NCBI GenBank assembly: GCA_003427395.1
Contig: BFEA01000248.1
Location: forward strand, 223,704-245,246
DNA: 21,543 nucleotides
Reading direction: 5' to 3'
Source: Chara braunii
Lineage: Eukaryota; Streptophyta; Charophyceae; Charales; Characeae
Part shown: in pieces, positions 1 to 8,779 of the stretch
How positions within the stretch are numbered: the stretch's first letter is position 1
Layout: each line of letters starts with the position of its first letter
Position numbers and translations under genes: made by a program
The notes under the pieces: generated by a model
What the model was told of the DNA's origin: nothing
The model's input: the letters and a program-made list of their open reading frames with translations, nothing else
Databases searched by the model: none

Positions 1-16
1 AGTTCGACCATCTTCT

Positions 17-128
17 TCACCCAAATAGAACGCCCGGTCATTATCAATTTATCACTGCATGTGGAGTCATTGTGGACTGAAAGTTGCTCCAAATACAGCT
101 ATAATGACCGGGCGTTTTATTTGGGTGA
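17..128. mobile_element. MITE-like element, copy 1
   Basis: A short element with 28-bp terminal inverted repeats. The left arm (17-44) reads TCACCCAAATAGAACGCC then CGGTCATTAT. The right arm (101-128) is its reverse complement with one mismatch. The 56-bp interior has no coding capacity, as expected of a non-autonomous DNA transposon. The same arms recur in part at 234-262 and as a whole diverged element at 3641-3727, which supports a family rather than a chance palindrome. I cannot fix the target-site duplication because the flanks (ACCATCTT on the left, CGACGGTAG on the right) also look partly complementary, so the true termini may lie a few bases further out. Confidence 0.6.
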
Positions 129-340
129 CGACGGTAGGGGCGAAGTACTTAGACACACCAAACGATGAAGTTCACCCAAGACATCGATGCATGAGGGACT
201 GCATGTGGACTGAAAGTTGCTCCAAATACGGCTATAATGACCGGGCGTTCTATTCGGGTGAAGACCGTAGCGGCAAATACTTCTGACACCAAATAACAAA
301 GTTTGCCCAAGAAGTCGATGCACGGGAGACAGTACCAATT
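57..340. repeat. Diverged tandem duplication, period ~144 bp
   Basis: Two adjacent units, about 57-200 and 201-340, align along their length. Both begin GCATGTGGA, share GGACTGAAAGTTGCTCCAAA, contain the right arm of the MITE-like element, and run on through ACACCAAA to a CCCAAGA...TCGATGCA block. Identity looks near 80 percent by eye. The second unit has the right MITE arm (234-262) but no left arm, so the duplication appears to have copied only part of the element. Confidence 0.55.
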
Positions 341-545
341 GGGACACAGGCTACCACACAGTTTTACTAAACACAAGGGACACTACTGGTTTCCCCCGCA
401 CACAACACACCCTGATTATGAATGTATACAGCCTACCTTTCGGGTCCCATACAATCAAAATGAGGGTGTGTTGCGCTCGGGGGAAGACAGTAGTCTTCTG
501 GACCCAGACTCAGGCAGCACATATCCAAGAAACAGCATTTTACAT
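288..545. repeat. Interspersed repeat, copy 1 (related copy at 673-820)
   Basis: This stretch and 673-820 are related. Shared blocks in the same order include GTCGATGCA, a TTGGGACAC block, TTTTACTAAACACAAGGGAC followed by AC, and AAGAAACAGCATT. The first copy carries extra sequence between the last two blocks (about 400-515). No protein signature is visible in either copy. The two are probably members of one diverged repeat family rather than a recent duplication. Confidence 0.45.
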
Positions 546-672
546 GTTCACAGAAAATGAATGGAAAAGAAAAAAAAAAAAAAAGACAGACAACCAGTTC
601 AACATGTCAACCATTGCCATGATGACACGTCATCCCGACAGAAATGTTCATCGGGAAATGTTCGTCGGGACG

Positions 673-820
673 AAACAAAATTCCCACAAGGAGAGTCGAT
701 GCATGAAGTCAAGTACGAGTTGGGACACGAGCTACTGCACAATTTTACTAAACACAAGGGACACCAGTCTTCTAGGCACATACTCAACCAGCCAATATTC
801 AAGAAACAGCATTGAAAATG
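673..820. repeat. Interspersed repeat, copy 2 (related copy at 288-545)
   Basis: This is the shorter partner of the repeat at 288-545, with GTCGATGCA, TTGGGACAC, TTTTACTAAACACAAGGGAC and AAGAAACAGCATT in order. Just upstream (633-670) lies a small hairpin, TCCCGAC...GTCGGGA, whose loop holds two AAATGTTC copies and a competing CCCGA/TCGGG pairing. A 15-A run (570-584) precedes it. From 821 to about 1130 I see nothing recognisable. Confidence 0.4.
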
Positions 821-1140
821 CCGATGCCGAAACAAGAATGTCATAGTCAGACGCTGAGGCCAATAGGTCAGCATGTGTCAGTGTCAGACTGGGAGACCTT
901 TTCTGTTTTTTAACCTTTGAGGAAGGCTATCCCGTTTCAGCACTGAGAGGACAGTCTGCAAGTCCCATGCTGACAATTGAACTTAGGGTCATGCGGCTCA
1001 TGCCCTCCTAGTTCTATGTCTGTGCTTAATAGGGAGCCCCTACCACCTCATGCGGCCCGATTGAAAAGAGACGTCCCCTCTTCGAAGCTACTCTCCTTAA
1101 TTAGTTTCCCAATAACCCCCCTCCCGAGAGCCCCTCCCGG

Positions 1141-1182
1141 AAAGAAAGAAAGAAAGAAAAAAAGGAAAAAAAGGAAAAAAAA
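1141..1182. repeat. GAAA/A-rich simple repeat
   Basis: A purine-only tract: a GAAA microsatellite followed by runs of A broken by GG. Open reading frames that cross it are rich in lysine on one strand and phenylalanine on the other, which is composition and not coding evidence. Nothing recognisable lies between it and the U6 copies apart from T-rich runs at 1402-1436. Confidence 0.7.
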
Positions 1183-1455
1183 CACCCGCACACATCGCTT
1201 TCTTAGCTGTTTCTGGGTATTATTCAGGGCACGTGCAGGAGGACAGTGGTCCTCCAACCGGTCGGCGGGGAACATCTGCTGTCGGCTGATTTGCTACCCT
1301 GTCTGACAATTGACAGACACTTAATGAAGACCCTCTCATATCCCCATATGACATTTTTCAGAACCATGCAATGGCCCTCACACATACTGTCTGAGATTCC
1401 CTTTTTTCTTTGTCTTTTTTTTTTTTTGTTCTTTTTTAAAAATCTGGACTGTTTC

Positions 1456-1473
1456 GTCCTTCGGGACATCCGT

Positions 1474-1505
<32 letters not shown>

Positions 1506-1554
1506 GGCCCCTGCGCAAGGATGACACGCATAAATCGAGAAATGGTCCAAATTT
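1456..1554 (+). ncRNA. U6: U6 spliceosomal snRNA copy, plus strand
   Basis: This is almost a full plant-type U6 snRNA. It has the 5' stem-loop (GTCC, TTCGG, GAC), the ACAGAGA box that pairs with 5' splice sites, the AGC catalytic triad within AGATTAGCATGGCCCC, the CTGCGCAAGGATGACACGCA internal stem-loop region, and the 3' end CGAGAAATGGTCCAAATTT. U6 is the catalytic RNA of the spliceosome. The copy may not be expressed: I find no plant upstream sequence element, no TATA box near -30 (only an A/T run at about -22), and no TTTT pol III terminator after ATTTC. The core is well conserved, so it is either a recent pseudogene or a gene with an unusual promoter. It is the left arm of an inverted repeat with the copy at 1577-1669. 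Confidence 0.9.
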
Positions 1555-1576
1555 CAATATAAATATATATATATAT

Positions 1577-1669
1577 GGACCATTTCTCGATTTATGCGTG
1601 TCATCCTTGCGCAGTGGCCATGCTAATCTTCTCTGTAATGTTCCAATTTTAACGGATGTCCCGAAGGAC
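1577..1669 (-). ncRNA. U6: U6 spliceosomal snRNA copy, minus strand (convergent)
   Basis: Read on the minus strand this is a second U6, from GTCCTTCGGGACATCC to ...GAGAAATGGTCC. Over 93 positions it differs from the plus copy at three: GAT becomes ATT just before ACAGAGA (two changes), and GGCCCCTG becomes GGCCACTG. ACAGAGA and the AGC triad are intact. After GGTCC it runs into an AT dinucleotide stretch instead of AAATTTT, so it lacks a normal pol III end. No U6-type promoter is visible on its upstream side (above 1670). It is likely a pseudogene or half of an inverted duplication. Confidence 0.85.
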
Positions 1670-2201
1670 AAACCCTTTTTGTCTTTTACTTTCTTTAGGT
1701 GGAAAAAAAAGTTGTTTCATTCAAATTCATTGCCGAATCAGGAAACCGGGTCCAGCAACCCTCACATCACGTACACACCCCACGCTTCCCTTCATTATGC
1801 CCAAGTGACCCTGAGACGGCAGGATTGATTGCTTCCTGTTTCCCGGAAGGAGGATGTACCACTCCTCACCCCTGTTTCTTGTGCATCTTCTATCTTTCCA
1901 ATTCAACTCTGTGTCATTCACACCCTCTTTGAAGTTTGAACTAGGGAGACAGCCATGTCACGTTGGGCCTCCTCACTCCACTGACATGGATCGATTGTCA
2001 GGGTAAAGAGTACAGCCTATGCTCTAATTCAGGCTACATTCGGGGTTTGACTGTAACTTTTTAGCTTTAACATCTCAAAGTCACCAATTAACTCTTGTGA
2101 CAGTCTGAGATTCCTTCAGTTTGCTGAAGGAGTATTGACATCTGTTCAGATTCTTCAGAAACACACCCACCCACCCGCTCGCTGTCACGCACACCCACTC
2201 G

Positions 2202-2230
2202 CACCCACCCACCCACCCACCCACCCACCC
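2202..2230. repeat. (CCCA)n microsatellite
   Basis: Seven or so perfect CCCA units, preceded from 2163 by interrupted versions of the same motif. The Pro/His/Thr-rich open frame across it is a consequence of the repeat. Positions 1690-2160 hold nothing I recognise. Confidence 0.85.
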
Positions 2231-2247
2231 GCTCACACGCTCATTGA

Positions 2248-2325
2248 GTTCCGTCATCTGGAGTCGAACTCCAGTCTGTATTTCAACAGGTCATGGGTGT
2301 ACCGACTGAGTGGTAGGCTCCATCT
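2248..2325 (-). other. Degenerate tRNA-like sequence (possible tRNA or SINE remnant)
   Basis: On the minus strand there is an A-box-like CACTCAGTCGG (D-arm type), then TTGAAAT resembling a tRNA-Phe anticodon loop, then a B-box-like AGTTCGACTCC inside the hairpin CTGGAG-TTCGA-CTCCAG. Order and spacing fit a tRNA gene. However, the T stem is out of register, the anticodon stem is imperfect, and no acceptor stem pairs. It is therefore at best a decayed tRNA or the head of a tRNA-derived SINE. Confidence 0.2.
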
Positions 2326-2539
2326 GTTGCAATGTGACACTCACAGAATCAGCCGGAGATTTCTGCAGTTTCTGCGAATTGATGTTCTTTGTCTGATTTG
2401 CTCAAAAAGATTTCGAAGTTTTGCGTGTCATTACCGTTTTTGCCTGCGTCCGAGTATCTATATAATGCTTGGCATGCCCGCTAACTAACTCTGTTCTCGC
2501 TCTGTGTTCTGTGTCCCGGGAGGGGGAGAAGTTGGGAGA

Positions 2540-3019
2540 GCACTGAACAGTAAATGCGTAGAATGACAGGACTCAAACTGCATACTGGACGGACTCGGTA
2601 AGAAAGTCAGAACAGACAAAAGACCAAGCGAGCATAGATTGTGGCAAGTATCGGGTAGGGATTTTCCAGCAACTCAGGTAGGCCTAGACGAGTCGGGCGG
2701 GCTCAGAAAGGTCCGGTAGTTTCCACAGCCGTCAGGTTGGTCCAGGGCCAGTATGTAGATAGATATCAAGATAGGTAAGGGCACTGAAAGAGAACAGTAA
2801 ATACGTAGAACGACAGGACTCAAACCGCACACTGGACGGACTCCATAGGAACGCCAGGACAGACAAGGACAAGCGTAGATTGTGGGAAGTATCCGGTAGG
2901 ATTTTCAAGCAACTCAGGTAGGCCTAGAGGAGTCCAGCGGGCTCAGAAAGGTCCGGTAGCTGCTGCAGCCGCCGCGCTGGTCCAGGGCCAGTATGTAGAT
3001 AGATATCAACGTAGGTACG
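2540..3019. repeat. 240-bp tandem duplication
   Basis: Two adjoining units, 2540-2780 and 2781-3019, share GCACTGA...GAACAGTAAAT, GACAGGACTCAAAC, ACTGGACGGACTC, AGATTGTGG, AACTCAGGTAGGCCTAGA, GGCTCAGAAAGGTCCGGTAG and GGTCCAGGGCCAGTATGTAG. Parts (GTAGGGATTTTCCAGCA and the segment after 3019) resemble 19870-20080 near the Ty3/gypsy remnant, so this may be non-coding sequence of such an element. No protein signature is seen. Confidence 0.7.
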
Positions 3020-3110
3020 GGCCCTAAAAGTAGATTGCAGACTGCGATGACGTTCCCGCCCCAAGGCAATAATTTCTCGCAGGCCTGGTGCACCAGTAGA
3101 GGCTGATGCG
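3019..3110. repeat. Segment related to 19984-20080
   Basis: ATTGCAGACTGCGATGA, a TTCCCGCCCC block, then GGCCTGGTGCACCAGTAG match in order ATTACAGTCTGCAATGA, TTCCCCCCCC and GGCCTGCTCCACTGGTAG at 19999-20072. This points to a dispersed repeat present at both ends of the window. A small perfect hairpin (CTACCTCT, 6-nt loop, AGAGGTAG) follows at 3167-3188. Confidence 0.45.
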
Positions 3111-3194
3111 CTGCTGCTCTACCTCTGGCGCTGCCCTGCCTCTAGAGACAAGAATTTCTGCCAGACCTACCTCTGGCAGTAGAGGTAGTGGAGG

Positions 3195-3313
3195 CTTGGA
3201 GTCGTGAGTATATATGAGAGACCGTGTGCATGACGTGTATTCGTGTGCAATTATGCCTTTGCCCCCCCCCCCCCCCCCCCCCCCCCCCTTGGAGTCATGA
3301 GTGTATATCATTG
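3195..3313. repeat. Short direct duplication around a 27-bp C homopolymer
   Basis: GGAGTCGTGAGTATATAT at about 3197 recurs as GGAGTCATGAGTGTATAT at 3291. Between the copies sits an uninterrupted run of 27 C (3262-3288). Runs of this length are unstable in replication and hard to sequence, so the length given here is uncertain. Confidence 0.7.
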
Positions 3314-3511
3314 AGTGTCATGAGTAGGCTGGCACATTCAACCGGCAGCCATGCTGCTTGAGAGCTTGAGGATGAGGAACAAGACCTCGATTCGCATTCT
3401 ATTCCGTTCTTTGTCTCTTTTTTCCAGTGCTTCTCGAGTCGCAAAGTCTTGCATTGTCCCAAAGTTGAGTTTTGCATTGCAATTTGAGCACGATCACACT
3501 TGATCCTGGAA

Positions 3512-3618
3512 AGTTTAATCACCCTAATTGTCTCAGAGTCTGACCTTTCTTGTGGAAGAGAGGCGAGTTGATTGAGCTGTCCTAACCTTGACTCTGAGAT
3601 AATTAGGGCAATTAAACT
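3512..3618. mobile_element. Foldback / MITE-like inverted-repeat element
   Basis: Two 29-bp arms, 3512-3540 (AGTTTAATCACCCTAATTG then TCTCAGAGTC) and 3590-3618, are reverse complements with three mismatches, separated by 49 bp. The size and lack of coding capacity suggest a small non-autonomous element. The arm sequence differs from the 17-128 family. A phrase from its right side (CCTAACC-TGA-TCTGAG) recurs near 3752-3771, hinting at another fragment. Outside this element, 3314-3511 shows nothing recognisable. Confidence 0.5.
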
Positions 3619-3640
3619 CGAATGAAGGCAGGAGTACCAT

Positions 3641-3727
3641 CTTCACCCGAATAGAAAGCCCGGTCACGTATTTGGTGCACCTTTCGGTTTAGTTTCAGTG
3701 ACAATGACCGAGTGTTTTAATCGGGTA
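3641..3727. mobile_element. MITE-like element, diverged copy of the 17-128 family
   Basis: The left arm CTTCACCCGAATAGAAAGCC then CGGTCA (3641-3666) and right arm TGACCGAGTGTTTTAATCGG then GTAG (3705-3727) form imperfect inverted repeats and match the arms at 17-44 and 101-128. The interior is unrelated to that of copy 1. It lies just 22 bp after the foldback element at 3512-3618. Confidence 0.5.
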
Positions 3728-3889
3728 GGGTGGTGGGTGTATGACGTGCTGCCCTAACCCTGATTCTGAGGAGTGCTGGACATCAATACCTTTGGATCAG
3801 AGTTGGACGGAAGGATTACCGTCGTGATGCAGTAAATCGCAGTCTCCCAGTGGGGCTGCACGCTAAGTGTTAGGCTTTGTAGTTTGTTT

Positions 3890-3985
3890 TGTGTTTTGAG
3901 CCCTACGGGGCTTGATCCGTTGACCCCTCACTGGGACTTTGCTCCATTTCAAAAAAACAAAAACAAAAAAAAACAAAAAAAAACG
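3890..3985. repeat. Dispersed repeat with A-rich tail (relative at 14565-14622)
   Basis: GTTTTGAGCCCTACGGGGCT then TGATCCGTTGACC resembles GTTTTGGGCCCTATGGGGCT then TGACCCCTTGACC at 14565. In this copy it is followed by an A-rich (A5-9)C tract at 3951-3985. The core has a GCCCTA/CGGGGC-type hairpin. It could be a short retroelement with an A-rich end; no target-site duplication was found. From 3986 to 4298 I see no gene, only G-rich then AT-rich sequence. Confidence 0.35.
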
Positions 3986-4298
3986 GGGAAAGGAGAGTCT
4001 GCTGATGTTCGTAGGGGAGGGGACCTGAGGGGAGACACAGGGATTGGTCCTGTTGGCATGGTCCCTGATGCTATCGGCTGTCCCCTAGCCGGTATCGCCC
4101 ACCTGCAGATCGGGAGCAGCCCCCGCATGTTCTATCGTGAACACGGTTCTGGCTGCTACGGGGTTCCCTGTATGCCTACAATTAGGAGTAGTGGTAGGTA
4201 GGTAGTGTGAGGTGAAATTGAGAGAAGAATAAAGGTTTTTTTTTTATTAAAAATAAATATATAAAAAATCATGGTGTTTTGTTTGTTTTCTTTTAAAT

Positions 4299-4315
4299 GA
4301 ATCTATAGATTGATT
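4299..4315. repeat. LINE target-site duplication, left copy
   Basis: GAATCTATAGATTGATT is identical to 14466-14482 and marks the 5' boundary of the LINE. It is preceded by TTTTAAAT, reminiscent of the T/A-rich cleavage sites used by L1 endonucleases. Confidence 0.9.
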
Positions 4316-5851
4316 GGAATCGAATTGATTGGAAACTTCACACCCATTTGGATGGCGCCGTACCGATGAGCGCATGCGTTAATTCGGAAGGGCACGCACG
4401 GCGCGAAGTCGGGCGCGAAACCGCCGCGCCTTTTCTCCTTTTTCGAACATATGATTCTGCGCGGGAAAGTGACGCGAGGGCAAGAAGCCCCCACACGACG
4501 CCACGCCCACGCCTATGGGTGTGGCCACACGAAGAATGGAGAAGACAAGGGGGGAGAGAGAGAGGAGAGTGGGGGACAAGGAGAGTAGGAACAACCGAAT
4601 GAACAGCGCGAAGCACGACCATAAGCAAGAAAAGACAAGGGACGGAAGAGGACCCAGGAAGAGAACAAAAGCAGGAATGGAGCAATGATAGCAAGGGAGC
4701 GAGGTCAAGAGAATTTCGGCCAACTGGAGGAGAGACACGCCCAGACAGGGAGCAGGAATCGGTAAAACCTCTTATGCAACGCATCCCCACATCGCGCAAG
4801 TTCCGAAAACTCCCAAGAACGTCTACGGTAAGTTAAAACCCACTCAAGCACCACTTCCGACCCCACCTGGCGCGAGCGACAGTGGAGGGACAAGAACCCA
4901 AGCGACAGCGAAGGACATCAGCGAGAACGAAAGGGACAAGCGCTTGAGGACTCCCAGCCAGACCTGGGAATAGCAATCAGGAAGACGAGAACCACAAATC
5001 GTAGAACCAAACATTACTAGAGCTAACAGCAGATATCCAAACGCCTAGCCGACACCCAGTCACAGCACGTAGAAGAAGTACAAACCACCAACAGCACTCC
5101 GCGAACGGACCCAGATCTGCCTTTCCGCCCGTTGTTTTCGGCAGTCGCATTCCCGAGCAGCGACGATCCCCACCCTCCCGCCTCAACCTAACACCCTAGC
5201 CCCAGCCCCACGGCCGTCTACTCAATCTCCCTACCCTCTCCCCAATCAATTCCCCCGACACATCCTATCCCAACCCCCCCCCCGCCCCCCGCCAGATTCC
5301 CGCCCCTCGCCCATCGAACACACCACCAGCAAGGAACTCAGATCCGGAAGCGCAGGAAATTTAGATTATTGATTTCACTCTTTTAACATTCTTTTTAACA
5401 TTATTAATAATTATTCAGTATTCAACTTTCTTCGTTTTAACATTATTATTCAGTATTCAATATTCGTTTTAGCCCTTTCAATTTTCACCACCATTTATTA
5501 CACTTCATCTTCGCTCCCTTTTACGATGGCACATTTGCCGAAAAGGCATGTTGCATGCCTAATGTCAAGGATTTTTTTTCACTATTAGTAAGAACAGTCT
5601 ATATTGACTTCGGTTCGGAATCCCTATCCCTCACAAAGAGGAATTGAACCACTACCCACTTGTGAGACCACCCAGGCCTTAGAACCTGCCCTAACCTCCG
5701 ATTAGGATCCCACATCCTCCAGCATCTGGATTTTCCCAGCAAACACCGCTGGGCCGAAATCGAGCCCAAAGCGGGGAGGCAAACCGCCACAGATTTCCCC
5801 CCCCGTAACGGGCGACCCACCATAGGTGCTCCGCAGGTCTCGGATCCAGTC
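4316..5851 (+). promoter_or_regulatory. LINE 5' UTR (internal promoter expected here)
   Basis: This is 1.54 kb without convincing coding sequence. It falls into a GC-rich start with CpG-rich patches (4340-4520), a purine-rich block (4540-4730), a C-rich block with runs of 10 and 6 C (5190-5340), and an AT-rich block with repeated ATTATTCAGTATTCAA (5360-5500). Full-length LINEs are transcribed from an internal promoter in this region. That is family knowledge; I cannot point to a specific promoter motif. Long minus-strand open frames at 4338-4799 mirror the purine bias and are not credible genes. ATTGATTGGAA occurs twice at the very start (4309 and 4325), straddling the insertion junction. Confidence 0.6.
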
Positions 5852-8658
5852 ATGGCGGCAACATACGCCCAAGCCGCTCACAGAGCGTTGAATCAGCCCA
5901 CGGGTGCGAACCCCGCCACCACCCTGACTTCGAGCACCCCCTCTCAGACCGCTTCGGAGGGGTCTCAACGACCTTCACCCACCTCGAAAACGCTGGGACA
6001 GAGAGCTATCGATTTCCTGATGAGCAAGACAAAAATAAAAGACGAAATCATCAAAACAAAGGAAATCATAAAAAACACAGCAGGGGAAGAAACGGAAGTG
6101 GAAATCTGGGAATATCCCAAACAGCAATTGCAATCACTGAACTAATTGTACGAAAAACACGCAGTGCTGTTTAACTTTACAAACAAGAACAGGGATCTAC
6201 CCCTAAACGAAAAGAGGAAGTGGGTCAGGGATAGGTTGATAGAAATGGAAAGTGTTCCGGGTACGGAACCTGTGGTGTCCTACCACAAGAGAGGAAGATA
6301 CACGGTAATGCTGCTGTGCGTTGATCCGGCATACGCACAATTTTTAACGTCCCTGGGTTCCCTGAAGTGCTTAGGGTCAGTCGTTACGATCCAATCATGG
6401 AAGCCTCCCAGAGAGCCCCAAGCCGAGGCATCCTGCCACCGTCAAACGATGCTCATAAATCATTTCTGGGTGCAGTTTGATAACCTCTCCAAAGGTCTAC
6501 ACAGCTTCGTACAAAAGAGGTTGCAAGAGGAATACCCCAACAATCCAATCATAGATTGGCTGCCTGCAAACCCAGAGTTCATGGGGCCGAACCATGACGC
6601 ACGGGTAGCGTGTCTAGAGGTATTGTCAGGAACGCCACCTAAATTCCCTGAAGTCTGGATTTTCAGAAAAAGTGGACAAAACGAAATGTTTTTTTATCCA
6701 CCAAGACCAACCTGTACTCTTTCTGCTGCAGGAACAGAGGTCACCTTGGTATGCATTGTCCGCTAACAGGGGACACAGGAAGGAAGATCACACTCAAACA
6801 GTCAATGTTGGTAGAGTGTGACACAAAGCCGGTGGTATGGTACATAAACGAAGCACAATACAGGGGGTGGATATTCGACGACAACTTAGAGAGCCCGAGA
6901 TGGATCTGGGTCCTCCCGGGGGAACCCAAGTTGAAGCCAGATATCTACACCCCCTACGCCAGCCGATGGAGGGAAGTAGGGGCCAAACGGATGGAGGACA
7001 AATGCACAGGCTTTCTGACAGCACGGGTAATCAACGAGGCAAGCCTGTTAGATGAAAAACAAAGACTGGATACAATGAGAGAGTTGCACGAGATAGGGAA
7101 AAATGCAGAGAAAGCATATCTAAAGAACCAGAGAGCAAGAGTCCCAGCAGAAAACCAACAAGATTCGACCTGCTCAACACCCAGGTCTGTCGCAACCGGC
7201 GAACAGGAAGGCGGAAGTTTGCGGACAAACGGATCATCGAAACGCAAACAGGAGGACTCACCCAGTGAATCCACCACAAACGGGACCGGAAGACGGAAGC
7301 AGAATATGATAGGGCCCGCAAGCGCTCTTTCCGCCGATAGGGGCGAGGGATGCAGCAAGGGTAGTGATTAGACGCCCAACACAAAGGAAGGGTATGCAAA
7401 GGGAACAGAGGGGAACACACCAGCGGGAATGGAGGAAGATCACTCCCAGCAATCAAGCTCTGAGGACAACATGGACTGCTCACAAACAGAGGCAGACAGG
7501 GGTACCAAGAGAGCACGACCGGAAAGCGGTTCAGACGGATCATACATAGATGAACAGAATAAGGATGAGGATGAGGAGGGGGCGAACGACACAGACATGG
7601 AAGACGAGAATGACAATCAGGATCACGATTCAGACTCCCGGGCCTACGTGGAACAGTACGTGCTTTCCTTGGAACTGAACAGATCTGTGGAACTGGAAGT
7701 ATGTCTGGCGCACCACAAACATCTCCGCAACCTCAGATCTGCAACCAAACGAGAGGAGGAAATCACAATGGAAAACAAATACGAGATCCTCAAAAGAGAG
7801 GAGGAGGTTAACGAATTCTATGCTGCACAATACAGCATGAAGACAAGGGTGGAAAGGAACAAAGTCAAGACAGACAACAGCAACTACAAACAGCACTTCA
7901 GTTGGCCCAAAGTCTACGTTCACCAGAAAACCGAAAGGAGGAACAAAAAACAGAAAACGGTGCTGGATTTACCTATCGAAGAAGAGGAGCAACAAGACCA
8001 AAAATCAGCAGAAGAAGAGTGGAGGACCTGAGGAGGCAAGCAGCGATCCTAGAAGCACAAGTGAACACATTGAAGGATCAGAATCGGGAACTTGACGACA
8101 ACTGCCTAACCCTCAAAGACATAGCAGCGGGTGATCACAAGGAAATCGAAGTCGCAGCCCGGCTTGATGCACGTAGCAGCCCTAGAAGGCACATAATCCT
8201 ACCTTACCGCTGGAACACGCGGTACGAAACTTGGGAAGTGGCATACCATAGATCTCATGCCCTGATCTCTGCCCAGGAAAAAGATATCAACCAACCGACT
8301 CTGTGGAACATCATCTCAAACAACGTGCCCACCAAAATGCACATCCTGGGCCCTAAGAAACAGGGAAGGGAGGAATGGAAGGACGAAGACGATGTGAAAC
8401 AGGTGCCAGACTTGACCCTTACTGCTGAAACTAGAAGAGGCGGACAGTCTAAAAGGGGACCTTTGTTGGGTACCATGGCAAGCGGTCAAAGCCATGCCAT
8501 ACGGCCTGCTGGGAGGGGAGATGGCGGCTGAGAGAGCAGCACTGAGCAGCGCACTGGTCACGACCTACGGTATCTTCACCTTGGAGCCAGACTTCCTTGA
8601 GAGGAAGCTCCGGACTGACATTTTCACAGGACGGCACATAGCTACAAGGGACACCTAA
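5852..8658 (+). pseudogene. LINE ORF1 protein, nucleic-acid-binding (broken)
   Basis: ORF1 proteins bind element RNA and form the RNP with ORF2. The ATG at 5852 opens MAATYAQAAHRALNQP and a Ser/Thr/Pro-rich start. The frame is lost at TAA 6143-6145. A CCHC zinc knuckle (6713-6759) is split by a shift from frame 2 to frame 1 near 6722-6727: CTL lies before it, then CRNRGHLGMHCP gives C-x4-H-x4-C. Another stop follows at TAG 7369-7371. A Ser-rich then strongly acidic region (EDNMDCSQTE, KDEDEEGAND; about 7430-7630) leads to charged helices and, after a +1 shift near 8025, a coiled coil (LRRQAAILEAQVNTLKDQ, about 8028-8081). A last shift near 8460-8520 gives the C-terminal end at TAA 8656-8658. 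At about 935 codons it is large for ORF1. The 7369 stop could be the true end of a shorter ORF1, with the acidic/coiled-coil part a separate protein. Confidence 0.75.
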
Positions 8659-8779
8659 AGAACCTCATCACACCAACAGTCGTAGGGTGAATCTGAGTTA
8701 CAGACATGGAGGATTTGGGCAGACCCGGACAGATCCCCCATGCAATACGAAATTCACCCTCCGTAAACCGAAACCTGAT

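Noticed and set aside
3262-3288. 27-bp C run as a functional element
   Set aside because: Homopolymers of this length are commonly slippage or assembly products; nothing else supports function.
3884-4201. 105-residue plus-strand open frame
   Set aside because: It runs through a dispersed repeat and an A-rich tract encoding Lys/Asn runs; no domain.
4338-4799. Overlapping minus-strand open frames of 119-153 residues in the LINE 5' UTR
   Set aside because: Ser/Leu/Pro-rich composition follows from the purine-rich plus strand; no domain, and they lie antisense within the element.
7031-7543. 170-residue minus-strand open frame
   Set aside because: Shadow of LINE ORF1 on the other strand; low-complexity Leu/Ser/Pro composition.
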